A DNA stretch of 64,000 bases from Pseudomonas_T sp032052615 (GTDB lineage Bacteria; Pseudomonadota; Gammaproteobacteria; Pseudomonadales; Pseudomonadaceae): contig DAMBWF010000011.1 in the NCBI GenBank assembly GCA_032052615.1, positions 53,504 to 117,503 on the forward strand, written 5' to 3'. A program made the position numbers and the translations under genes. Below the pieces are notes generated by a model. That model saw only the letters and a program-made list of their open reading frames with translations. It was not told the DNA's origin and did not search any database. Below, piece after piece: positions 56,579 through 64,000 of this stretch. How positions within the stretch are numbered: the stretch's first letter is position 1; the number at the start of each line of letters is the position of its first letter.

Positions 56579-57361
56579 TTACACGAGAAAACTCAGGCCC
56601 ACGCTGAACAGCAGCAGGGCGAACAGGCGCTTGAGGACCCGCGGCGACAGCGAATGCGCCAGGCGCGCGCCGAAGCGGGCGAAGACCATGCTGGTCAGGG
56701 CGATGCCGGCCAGCGCGGGCAGGTAGACGAAGCCGATGCTCCAGGGCGGCAGGTGGGCCTCGTGGCGGCCCAGGACCATGAAGCTGATGGCGCTGGACAC
56801 GGCGATGGGCAGGCCACAGGCGGCGGAGGTGGCCACCGCCTGCTGGATCGGCACGCTGCGCCAGGTGAGGAACGGCACGGTCAGCGAGCCGCCGCCGATG
56901 CCGAAGATCGCCGAGGCCCAGCCGATCACCCCGCCGGCCACGCTCAGGCCGGCCTTGCCCGGCACCGCGCGGCTGGCCTTGGGCTTGAAGTCCAGGGCCA
57001 TCTGGATCGACACCAGGATGGCGAACACGCCGATGATCTTCTGCAGCATCGGCCCCTGGATGGCCGACGCGGTCATTCCGCCGAGCCAGGCGCCCAGCAG
57101 GATGCCGCCGGTCATCCAGCCGACGATGGGCCAGCGCACCGCGCCCTTGCGATGGTGGGCCAGCACCGAGTTGATGGAGGTGAAGACGATGGTGGCGAGG
57201 GAGGTGCCCACTGCCAGATGGGTGAGGATCTGCGGGTCGAAGCCGTGGGCGGTAAAGCTGTACACCAGCACCGGGACGATGATCAGCCCACCGCCGACGC
57301 CGAACATGCCGGCCAGCACGCCGGCGCAAGCGCCGAGCACGAGATAGAGCAGGAATTCCAT
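56579..57361 (-). CDS. TauE/SafE family permease
   Basis: This 260-residue protein has eight membrane helices in two repeats, each with the family loop: LAGMFGVGGGLIIVPVLV near the N terminus and ASAIFGIGGGSLTVPFL in the second half. Such permeases export sulfite, sulfoacetate or related anions; the substrate here is unknown. It ends nine bases before lgt, suggesting co-transcription. Confidence 0.92.
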   Translation of the reverse strand: MEFLLYLVLGACAGVLAGMFGVGGGLIIVPVLVYSFTAHGFDPQILTHLAVGTSLATIVFTSINSVLAHHRKGAVRWPIVGWMTGGILLGAWLGGMTASAIQGPMLQKIIGVFAILVSIQMALDFKPKASRAVPGKAGLSVAGGVIGWASAIFGIGGGSLTVPFLTWRSVPIQQAVATSAACGLPIAVSSAISFMVLGRHEAHLPPWSIGFVYLPALAGIALTSMVFARFGARLAHSLSPRVLKRLFALLLFSVGLSFLV

Positions 57362-57570
57362 CGGGCGTCCCTTCGAGGCAAACCAGCATGGTAGCCGAAT
57401 TGCCGGCGGGGCCACAGGCATCGGCGAAGGTCGGCTGACGAAAGCTCGCCGGTCGCGAGGGGACAATAATGGCCATTCGACAGGTGGGTGGGTTTCCCTT
57501 ATAGCGAATGGCTTGTGACTTATGCGGCAAACTCATAGCCTGTCGGCTGTCGCATATTCAAGGAAGTCCT

Positions 57571-58317
57571 ATGTGCCTGATTCTCCTCGCCTGGCGCCCC
57601 GGCCAAGCCCACCCCCTGGTCATGGCCGCCAACCGTGACGAATTCTATGACCGTCCCACCCTGCCCCTGCATGCCTGGCAAGACGTTCCCGGCCTCTGCG
57701 CCGGCCGCGACCAGCTCGCCGGGGGCACGTGGCTAGGCGTCGGCCGCGACGGCCGCTTCGCCGCCCTGACCAACATCCGCGACCCGCGCCAACCGCCCTT
57801 CGGCCGTTCCCGGGGCGAACTGCTGGTGCAGTTCCTCGGCGACGATCGGCCACCGGCCGCCTTTCTCGACGAGATGGCCCAGCGCGCCAACCAGTATTCC
57901 GGCTTCAACATCCTGCTGGGCGACTACCGCGAGCTGTGGTTCTTCAGCTCCCGGGAAGTCCAGCCGAGACAGTTGCCAGAAGGCCTCTATGCGCTGTCCA
58001 ACGCCGACCTGGACACGCCCTGGCCGAAGTCCGTGCGCGGCAAGGCGGCCCTGGAGCGCACCCTGGTGGCGCCCGACGCGGAGCAGTTGCTGGCGTTGCT
58101 CCACGACTCCGAGCAGGCCGCCGAAAGCCTGCTGCCGGATACCGGCATCGGCGACAGCGCCGAGCGCCTGCTGTCGAGTATCTTCATCGCCTCGCGGGCC
58201 TACGGGACGCGCGCCAGCACCTCGCTGATCGTCAACGCCGACGGCACGCGGGAATTGGTCGAACGCAGCTACGGCCCCTTCGGGGCGCTGCTGGGCGAAG
58301 TGCGGATGAATCCCTGA
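57571..58317 (+). CDS. NRDE family protein
   Basis: This 248-residue protein begins MCLILLAWRPGQAHPLVMAA followed by NRDEFYDRPT, the motif that names the NRDE (TANGO2-like) family. The GRDQLAGGTWLGVGRDGRFA, ALTNIRDP and YSGFNILLGD blocks are all present. AAGGAAG precedes the ATG. The eukaryotic member TANGO2 is linked to haem or lipid handling; the bacterial function is unclear. Confidence 0.9.
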   Translation: MCLILLAWRPGQAHPLVMAANRDEFYDRPTLPLHAWQDVPGLCAGRDQLAGGTWLGVGRDGRFAALTNIRDPRQPPFGRSRGELLVQFLGDDRPPAAFLDEMAQRANQYSGFNILLGDYRELWFFSSREVQPRQLPEGLYALSNADLDTPWPKSVRGKAALERTLVAPDAEQLLALLHDSEQAAESLLPDTGIGDSAERLLSSIFIASRAYGTRASTSLIVNADGTRELVERSYGPFGALLGEVRMNP

Positions 58318-58324
58318 GACGCCG

Positions 58325-58345
58325 CCCCGCGCCCTCGGCGCGGGG
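58325..58345 (+). terminator. Probable terminator after the NRDE gene
   Basis: CCCCGCGCC and GGCGCGGGG form a nine-base-pair stem with a three-base loop just after the stop. The following CCTTCTC tract is weak in T. Confidence 0.5.
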
Positions 58346-58460
58346 CCTTCTCGCGCTGGCATGACGCCAGTCGGGAGGCTCGACCGGGACGCCTCGCCAA
58401 ACACGCCCGCCAGAAACGCCCCGCAGTGAACCCGAGGCCGCTCGAACGAGGCGCCTGGCC

Positions 58461-60740
58461 TCAGGCCTGGATGGTGGCCGCCGGGTTGATCACCCGACCC
58501 AGGCCAAGGTTGCGCAAGGCCAGGGACAGGGCGCTGTGGATGACCTGGGGGTTGTCGATGGTGAGCAACTGGCCGAGCAGTTCCCGTGCCTTGGTCAGGG
58601 TGATCTGCCGCAGCAGCCACTTCACCTTCGGCAGGTTGGTGGCGTTCATCGACAGGCTGTCGAAGCCCATCGCCAGCAACAGCACCGCCGCCGCCGGATC
58701 GCCGGCCATCTCGCCGCAGATGCTCGCCGGCTTGCCTTCGGCGTGGGCATCCTCCACCACCCGCTTCAGCGCTTGCAGCACCGCCGGGTGCAGGTAGTCG
58801 TAGAGGTCGGCCACCCGCGGGTTGTTGCGGTCCACCGCCAGCAGGTACTGGGTGAGGTCGTTGGAGCCCACCGAGACGAAGTCCACCTGGCGCGCCAGCT
58901 CGCGGGCCTGGTAGACCGCCGCGGGAATTTCGATCATCACCCCCACCGGCGGCATCGGAATGTCCACCCCCTCGTCGCGCACCTCGCCCCAGGCGCGGTG
59001 AATCAGGTGCAGGGATTCCTCCAGCTCCTGCACGCCGGAGATCATCGGCAGCAGGATGCGCAGGTTGTTCAGGCCCTCGCTGGCCTTGAGCATCGCCCGC
59101 ACCTGCACCAGGAAGATTTCCGGGTGATCGAGGGTGACGCGGATGCCGCGCCAGCCGAGGAACGGGTTGTCTTCCTTGATGGGGAAGTAGGACAGGGACT
59201 TGTCGCCTCCGATGTCCAGGGTACGCATGGTCACCGGCAAGGGATGGAAGGCGGCGAGCTGCTCGCGGTAGATGGACAGTTGTTCCTTCTCGCTGGGGAA
59301 GCGCTCGTTGATCATGAACGGCACTTCCGTGCGATACAGGCCGACGCCCTCGGCGCCGCGCTCCTGGGCGCGGGTGACGTCGGCCAGCAGGCCGGTGTTG
59401 ACCCACAGCGGCATGCGGTGGCCGTCGAGGGTCTCGCAAGGCAGGGTACGCAGCGCGTCGAGGCCCTTGGAAAGGTGGCGCTCTTCTTCCACCAGTTCGG
59501 TGTACTGCTGGCGCAGCACCTCGCTGGGGTTGGTGAACACCTCGCCGTGGTAGCCGTCGACGATCAGGTCGATGCCGTCCACCTTGGAATACGGCAGGTC
59601 CACCACCCCCATCACCGTGGGGATGCCCATGGCGCGGGCGAGAATCGCCACGTGGGAGTTGCCCGAGCCGAGCACCGATACCAGGCCCACCAGCTTGCCC
59701 TCCGGCACCTCGCCGAGCATCGCCGGCGACAGCTCCTCGCTGACCAGGATGGTGTTGTCCTGGTATACCAGGTTCTGCTTGCGCTCTTCCTGCAGGTAGG
59801 CCAGCAGGCGCCGGCCCAGATCCTTGACGTCCGAGGCGCGCTCGCGCAGGTAGGCGTCGTCCATCAGCTCGAAGCGCTTGACGTGCTCCATGACCACCTG
59901 ACGCAGGGCGCCCTGGGCCCATTGGCCGCCACGGATCACTCGCTTGACTTCCAGGCCGATGGAAGCATCGTCGAGCATCATCAGGTAGACGTCGAACAGC
60001 GCCCGTTCCTCGGGGCGCAACTGGCTGGCGAGTTTGGTGGACAGATCGCGCATGTCCGCGCGCACCGCTTCCAGCGCCTGGCGGAAACGCGCGACCTCGG
60101 CCTCGATGTCGTCTACCGGGCGGTCCGGCACCACTTCCAGGTCGGCCGGCGGCAGCACCACCACGGCCTTGCCGACGGCCGCGCCGGGCGCGCCCGGCAC
60201 GCCGACGAACTTGGTCTCCTGGATGCCCCGGCCCAGCTTGCCCAGGCCCCGGATCGAACCGGTGGCCTCGGCGTGGGCGATGACGCCGGCGAGCTGGGCG
60301 CTCATGGTGACCAGGAAGGCTTCCTCGCCCTCGTCGAACTGGCGGCGCTCCTTCTGCTGCACCACCAGTACGCCCATCACCCGCCGGTGGTGGATGATCG
60401 GCGCGCCGAGGAAGGACGCGTAGCGCTCCTCGCCGGTCTCGGCGAAGTAGCGGTAGCGGGGATGGCTGGCGGCGTCCTCCAGGTTCAGCGGTTCCTCACG
60501 GGAACCCACCAGGCCCACCAGGCCCTCGTTGGGGGCCATGCTGACCTTGCCGATGGAGCGCTTGTTCAAGCCCTCGGTGGCCATCAGCACGAAGCGGTTG
60601 CTTTCCGGGTCCAGCAGGTAGACCGAGCAGACCTGGCTGCCCATGGACTCGCGCACTCGCTGCACGATGATCGTCAGCGCCGCCTTGAGATCCCTGGCGG
60701 CGTTCACTTCCTGGACGATCTTGCGCAGCGTGTTGAGCAT
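58461..60740 (-). CDS. ptsP: Phosphoenolpyruvate-protein phosphotransferase PtsP (EI-Ntr)
   Basis: This 759-residue protein is the first enzyme of the nitrogen PTS. A GAF domain (residues 1-160) precedes the EI N domain, with the phosphoacceptor His in LGSGNSHVAILARAMG (about residue 360), and the PEP-binding C domain (GVGLYRTEVPFMINERFP, SVGSNDLTQYLLAVDRN, SICGEMAGDP). It phosphorylates PtsO/NPr and affects nitrogen, stress and virulence traits. It is the second gene of an rppH-ptsP unit, starting 11 bases after rppH. Confidence 0.96.
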   Translation of the reverse strand: MLNTLRKIVQEVNAARDLKAALTIIVQRVRESMGSQVCSVYLLDPESNRFVLMATEGLNKRSIGKVSMAPNEGLVGLVGSREEPLNLEDAASHPRYRYFAETGEERYASFLGAPIIHHRRVMGVLVVQQKERRQFDEGEEAFLVTMSAQLAGVIAHAEATGSIRGLGKLGRGIQETKFVGVPGAPGAAVGKAVVVLPPADLEVVPDRPVDDIEAEVARFRQALEAVRADMRDLSTKLASQLRPEERALFDVYLMMLDDASIGLEVKRVIRGGQWAQGALRQVVMEHVKRFELMDDAYLRERASDVKDLGRRLLAYLQEERKQNLVYQDNTILVSEELSPAMLGEVPEGKLVGLVSVLGSGNSHVAILARAMGIPTVMGVVDLPYSKVDGIDLIVDGYHGEVFTNPSEVLRQQYTELVEEERHLSKGLDALRTLPCETLDGHRMPLWVNTGLLADVTRAQERGAEGVGLYRTEVPFMINERFPSEKEQLSIYREQLAAFHPLPVTMRTLDIGGDKSLSYFPIKEDNPFLGWRGIRVTLDHPEIFLVQVRAMLKASEGLNNLRILLPMISGVQELEESLHLIHRAWGEVRDEGVDIPMPPVGVMIEIPAAVYQARELARQVDFVSVGSNDLTQYLLAVDRNNPRVADLYDYLHPAVLQALKRVVEDAHAEGKPASICGEMAGDPAAAVLLLAMGFDSLSMNATNLPKVKWLLRQITLTKARELLGQLLTIDNPQVIHSALSLALRNLGLGRVINPAATIQA

Positions 60741-60751
60741 GCTGACTCCGG

Positions 60752-61231
60752 TCAGTCGTGCGCCAGCAGGCGCGGAGCGAGTTCCTTGAGTGCCCGGCGG
60801 TAGACTTCGCGCTTGAAGGTCACCACCTGGCCGAGGGGATACCAGTAGCTGACCCAGCGCCAGCCATCGAATTCGGGCTTGCCGGTGACGTCCATGCGCA
60901 CCCGGTCCTCGGCGGACTGCAGGCGCAGCAGGAACCACTTCTGTTTCTGCCCGATGCACAACGGCTGACTATGGGTACGCACCAGACGTTGCGGCAGACG
61001 ATAACGCAACCAGCCCCGGGTGCACGCGAGAATTTTCACATCCTGCTGTTCCAGGCCGACTTCCTCGTTCAGCTCGCGGTACAGCGCTTCTTCCGGCGTC
61101 TCGCGCGGGTTGATGCCGCCTTGGGGAAACTGCCAGGCATCCTGATTGATGCGGCGGGCCCACATCACTTGGCCGACGTCATTGGCGAGAATGATGCCGA
61201 CATTGGGGCGAAAACCATCGGAATCGATCAT
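60752..61231 (-). CDS. rppH: RNA pyrophosphohydrolase RppH
   Basis: This 159-residue Nudix enzyme removes pyrophosphate from mRNA 5' ends to start decay. The Nudix box is GGINPRETPEEALYRELNEE followed by VGL. MIDSDGFRPNVGIIL is the standard N terminus, and ATG 61231 is confirmed by length. An open frame extends upstream but is antisense noise. Confidence 0.96.
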   Translation of the reverse strand: MIDSDGFRPNVGIILANDVGQVMWARRINQDAWQFPQGGINPRETPEEALYRELNEEVGLEQQDVKILACTRGWLRYRLPQRLVRTHSQPLCIGQKQKWFLLRLQSAEDRVRMDVTGKPEFDGWRWVSYWYPLGQVVTFKREVYRRALKELAPRLLAHD

Positions 61232-61497
61232 GACGACAACCTCGCAAACGCTTGTTTCCGCATTGTTCCACAAAACGCGGCGATGCCGGAAGCGGCGCGG
61301 ACGAGGCCGTGGCGACGGGCTTGCGCGAGGCCGTGGCGCCTCGACCACGCGGCCGCCCGGCGGGTTCGAGCAGCACCCGCCGGGGCATGGCGGCGCCCCG
61401 GCGAGCCGGAAGGCGCGCGCCGGTCCGTGCCCTCGCCGGTGGCCGGAACGGCGCGCGGCCTTTATGCTGCCGGCTTCCCTTCGCAACGAGGTATCCC

Positions 61498-62151
61498 ATG
61501 GCCCTGGCGCTCTTCGATCTCGACAACACCCTGCTCGGCGGCGACAGCGACCACGCCTGGGGCGACTGGCTGTGCGCCCGTGGCATCCTCGACGAGGCCA
61601 CTTACAAAGCCCGCAACGATGCCTTCTACCAGGACTATCTGGCTGGGCGGCTGGACATCGTCGACTACCTGAACTTCAGTCTGGAGATCCTCGGCCGCAT
61701 CGAGATGGAGCAGCTCCAGCGCTGGCACGCCGAGTTCATGGCGGAATGCATCGAGCCGATCATCCTGGCAAAGGGCCTGGACCTGCTGGCGCGGCACCGC
61801 GACGCCGGTGACCGGGTGGCGATCATCACCGCCACCAACCGCTTCGTCACCGAGCCCATCGCCCGTCGCCTGGGGGTGGAGACCCTGCTGGCCACCGAGT
61901 GCGAAATGGCCGACGGCCGCTATACCGGACGCACCACCGATGTGCCGTGCTTCCGCGAAGGCAAGGTGACGCGTCTGACGCGCTGGCTGGAAGAAAACGG
62001 CCTGACCCTGGACGACAGCAGCTTCTACAGTGACTCGATGAACGACCTGCCGTTGCTGGAGCGGGTGACCCGGCCGGTGGCGGTGGACCCCGACCCGACC
62101 CTGCGCGCCGAGGCCCAGCGGCGTGGCTGGCCGATCATCTCCCTGCGCTGA
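61498..62151 (+). CDS. HAD-superfamily phosphatase (SerB-like, HAD-IB)
   Basis: This 217-residue hydrolase has motif I FDLDNTLLGGDSD, motif II ITATNRFV, motif III-type lysine in FREGKVTRL and motif IV YSDSMNDLPLL. HAD-IB proteins of this class hydrolyse phosphoserine, histidinol-phosphate or similar substrates. It is divergent from rppH; the substrate is unknown. Confidence 0.9.
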   Translation: MALALFDLDNTLLGGDSDHAWGDWLCARGILDEATYKARNDAFYQDYLAGRLDIVDYLNFSLEILGRIEMEQLQRWHAEFMAECIEPIILAKGLDLLARHRDAGDRVAIITATNRFVTEPIARRLGVETLLATECEMADGRYTGRTTDVPCFREGKVTRLTRWLEENGLTLDDSSFYSDSMNDLPLLERVTRPVAVDPDPTLRAEAQRRGWPIISLR

Positions 62152-62154
62152 GCC

Positions 62155-62625
62155 TCAGAGCGGCTTGGCCACCATCAGGTAGAAGATCGCCAGGAAAGCG
62201 ATGAACGCCGGCCAGCCGAGGGTGAACCAGATCGCCATGTAGCGGTGGGCCAGGGGCGCGATGGGCGTGCCGTCCCGCAGGGCCGCCTCGGCCATGTCGC
62301 GCACGCGGATCTGCAACCACACCACCGGCAGCCAGCAGAGGCCGGCCAGCACGAACAGGCCGACGCTCCACAGCAACCACCACTGGTTCAGCGGCCAGCC
62401 GGCCACCTTGGCCAGGCCGAGGCCGCTGAGGGGCTGGAACACGGCGGTGGTGGCGATGAACAGCCAGTCGGCGGTGACCAAGTGGCGGAAGGTGACCGCG
62501 ATCACCTGCAGGTTGCCGCTGCGCCAGGCGCGCAACGCGTAGTACGCCGAGCCCAGACCGGTGCCGAACAGCAGCGTCGAGGAAAGAATGTGCAGGGTTT
62601 TCAACAGCAGATAGACACTGGTCAT
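62155..62625 (-). CDS. DUF2269 family membrane protein
   Basis: This 156-residue protein starts MTSVYLLLKTLHILSSTLLF and has four membrane helices. A conserved histidine pair (LKTLHIL and FRHLVTADW) resembles haem-binding or quinone-linked small membrane proteins. It overlaps the end of the upstream epimerase gene by four bases (ATGA), so the two are coupled. Confidence 0.85.
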   Translation of the reverse strand: MTSVYLLLKTLHILSSTLLFGTGLGSAYYALRAWRSGNLQVIAVTFRHLVTADWLFIATTAVFQPLSGLGLAKVAGWPLNQWWLLWSVGLFVLAGLCWLPVVWLQIRVRDMAEAALRDGTPIAPLAHRYMAIWFTLGWPAFIAFLAIFYLMVAKPL

Positions 62626-63896
62626 TCGACGCTCCGCGCGGGGGGCTCCAGCGCTCGGGCGAACCCGCTGGCGACGAGCAGCACGAGGTTTTTGCCGACC
62701 GCCATGAAAGGGTCGCTCCAATAATGGGGCAGCAGCAGGGTGATCGTCGCGGTGTAGCCGACCATCAGCGCCATCTGCCCCAGTAGCACGGCGCGGCGCC
62801 AGCGGCGCGCCAGCAGGCCGAGGCCAAGGGCGCCGTCCAGCAATGCCCCGGCGCTCACCGCGCCCAGGGCCACCCCCGGCGCGACGCCCAGCCCCGTGAG
62901 CATGGCCACGCCCTCCTCGCGCCCCGGTCCCAGGCAGACCAGCGCGGTGCCCACCCAGACCGCCACCAAGCTACCCAGCAGCGGCGCGCGCCACAGGGCC
63001 GCCAGGCTCGCCACGCGGCACGGCCAGTGGCGCAGGCGGACGGCCAGGCTCGCCGCGCGAAAACCGCAGGCGGCATCCAAGGGCTCCGCCGAGGCCAGGT
63101 TGTCGACCCGGGCCATGGCCAGCAACTGGCGGTTCAGGGCCCGCCCGCCGATGCGCTCGCCGAGCCGCGCGCCCAGGGCCGCCAACGGGCGCGGCACCTG
63201 GAGATAACGCCCCCGGCCCCAGCCTTGGGCGCCGCGCAGGCGATCGAGCAGTTCGCCCTGGGTCATCGATTCCGGCCCCACCAGGGGCAGCACGTCGGGC
63301 TCCGGCCAGCGGCGCAGCAACGCCAACACCGCGCCGGCCAGGTCGTCCACGTGCAGCGGGCGGGTCCGTGCCTGACGGTCCAGCAACGGCGCCACGGGCC
63401 AGGCCGAGAGTCGCGCCAGCCATTCGCTGCTGGCGCCGCCAGGGCCGATCACCAGGGACGGGCGCAGCACCACGGCGGGGATGCCCAGGCCCAGCAGGTA
63501 CTCGTCGGCCGCCGCCTTGCTGGCGAGAAACGGCACGTCCGGCTGCTGGCCGGCGCCGAGCGCGGAAATCTGCAAGACCCCGGCACCGTGCAGCGCCGCC
63601 TGCTTGAACAACACCCGCGGCCCCCGGTCCTGCACCCGCTCCAGCAGGGCGGCGTCCGGACTCAGCACGCCGGCGGCGTTGATCACCAAATCCACCGGGC
63701 CCGGCCAGTCGAAGGCGTCGGGGTCGTCGGCCAGCCGCTCCAGGTCCAGGGCCAGCCAGTCGGCCTCGCCCCGGGCCGGACCCTGGCCGTCCCGGGAGGT
63801 GGCGTAGACCCGGTGACCGGCGGCCACCAAGGCGTCCAGCAGGCGACCGCCGATGAACCCGCGCGCGCCCACCAGCAGGATGGCCAGGCCGCTCAG
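62622..63896 (-). CDS. NAD(P)-binding epimerase/SDR with C-terminal DoxX-like membrane domain
   Basis: The protein has about 424 residues. The N-terminal Rossmann motif is AILLVGARGFIGGRLLDAL, then NAAGVLS and the SDR-type KAAADEYLL. The last third has four membrane helices resembling DoxX-like tails. No ATG, GTG or TTG in frame precedes the first beta strand. The best start is CTG at 63896, five bases after a perfect AGGAGG; GTG 63872 would remove the first strand. Upstream the frame is open to the window edge but is crossed by the end of another gene. Confidence 0.82.
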   Translation of the reverse strand: MSGLAILLVGARGFIGGRLLDALVAAGHRVYATSRDGQGPARGEADWLALDLERLADDPDAFDWPGPVDLVINAAGVLSPDAALLERVQDRGPRVLFKQAALHGAGVLQISALGAGQQPDVPFLASKAAADEYLLGLGIPAVVLRPSLVIGPGGASSEWLARLSAWPVAPLLDRQARTRPLHVDDLAGAVLALLRRWPEPDVLPLVGPESMTQGELLDRLRGAQGWGRGRYLQVPRPLAALGARLGERIGGRALNRQLLAMARVDNLASAEPLDAACGFRAASLAVRLRHWPCRVASLAALWRAPLLGSLVAVWVGTALVCLGPGREEGVAMLTGLGVAPGVALGAVSAGALLDGALGLGLLARRWRRAVLLGQMALMVGYTATITLLLPHYWSDPFMAVGKNLVLLVASGFARALEPPARSVE

Positions 63897-63945
63897 GTGA
63901 ACCTCCTGGCGCCAGCGAGCGGGATCGGAAGCCAGTTGCCCATGA

Positions 63946-64000
63946 TCAGCCCAGGAACAGCCGGTAGGCGGGGTTGTCGGTCTCGTCCCAGTAGGGGTAG
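63946..64000 (-). CDS. C-terminal end of an upstream gene (cut by window)
   Basis: The minus strand reads YPYWDETDNPAYRLFLG and a TGA stop at 63948-63946, about 50 bases before the epimerase start. The reading looks like real protein but only 17 residues are visible; family unknown. Confidence 0.4.
   Translation of the reverse strand, partial: YPYWDETDNPAYRLFLG

Noticed and set aside
57478..57545. CGACAGG...CCTGTCG inverted repeat before the NRDE gene
   Set aside because: Seven-base arms 54 bases apart; too short and too far apart to support a structure or site.
58536..60803. 755-codon plus-strand ORF opposite ptsP
   Set aside because: Shadow of a well-conserved gene. The translation is His/Gln/Val-rich without domains.

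Overview
The window is a G+C-rich chromosomal segment from a pseudomonad (Pseudomonas sensu lato). The evidence is the rpsU-dnaG-rpoD block, the bioBFHCD cluster, creBCD, malate synthase G, a BetT-type transporter, ptsP-rppH and paired 600-residue FadE-type acyl-CoA dehydrogenases. From memory, gene order follows PAO1 from about PA0587 down to about PA0333 with many intervening genes missing; this was not checked against a database. No rRNA, CRISPR array, insertion sequence, prophage or integrase was seen. Nearly everything is core chromosome.

Layout. 1-2688: yeaH (5' end cut) and ycgB/spoVR, a stress pair. 2787-10992: cca, folK, folB, plsY, tsaD, then rpsU-dnaG-rpoD. 11098-14416: a PAS-GGDEF-EAL signalling protein of RmcA type without its expected periplasmic sensor, then a tRNA-Ile2(CAU). 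14659-16063: a lone acyltransferase and a 64-residue protein. 16333-20163: a four-gene operon (MOSC protein, 79-residue protein, divergent aminotransferase, glutamine amidotransferase) with a divergent LysR regulator. 20460-25643: two acyl-CoA dehydrogenases flanking a diguanylate cyclase broken by several frameshifts. 25806-26769: an HEXXH protease-like protein and a miniature flagellar-rod-like protein. 26863-31377: biotin operon with a BirA operator overlapping its promoter. 31590-36029: small membrane protein, comF, srkA, rarD, a DnaA-box cluster, a GcvR-like ACT protein and a GNAT. 36309-43914: glcB, a phosphoacceptor-less receiver protein, a cNMP/CBS/DUF294 protein with a DEDDh exonuclease, a Vgb-like lyase and a GST. 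43868-47878: creBCD plus two small downstream genes. 47980-54638: retropepsin-like protein, PlsC-like acyltransferase, betT, and the DUF2868-DUF3482 membrane/GTPase pair. 54876-64000: thyA, lgt, a TauE permease, an NRDE protein, ptsP, rppH, a HAD phosphatase, a DUF2269 protein, an epimerase with a membrane tail, and the end of one further gene.

The best candidates for unrecognised biology are the 16333-19130 operon, whose aminotransferase has lost standard cofactor and substrate motifs but kept the catalytic lysine; the convergent intergenic region at 34713-34926 with perfect DnaA boxes; a CCA enzyme that has lost every HD-domain metal ligand; and the paired small genes at 25806-26769. Several regulatory sites could be read directly: a BirA operator on the bioB promoter, two PsrA-type boxes before fadE1, a BetI-like palindrome before betT, and a hairpin that sequesters the creD ribosome-binding site.
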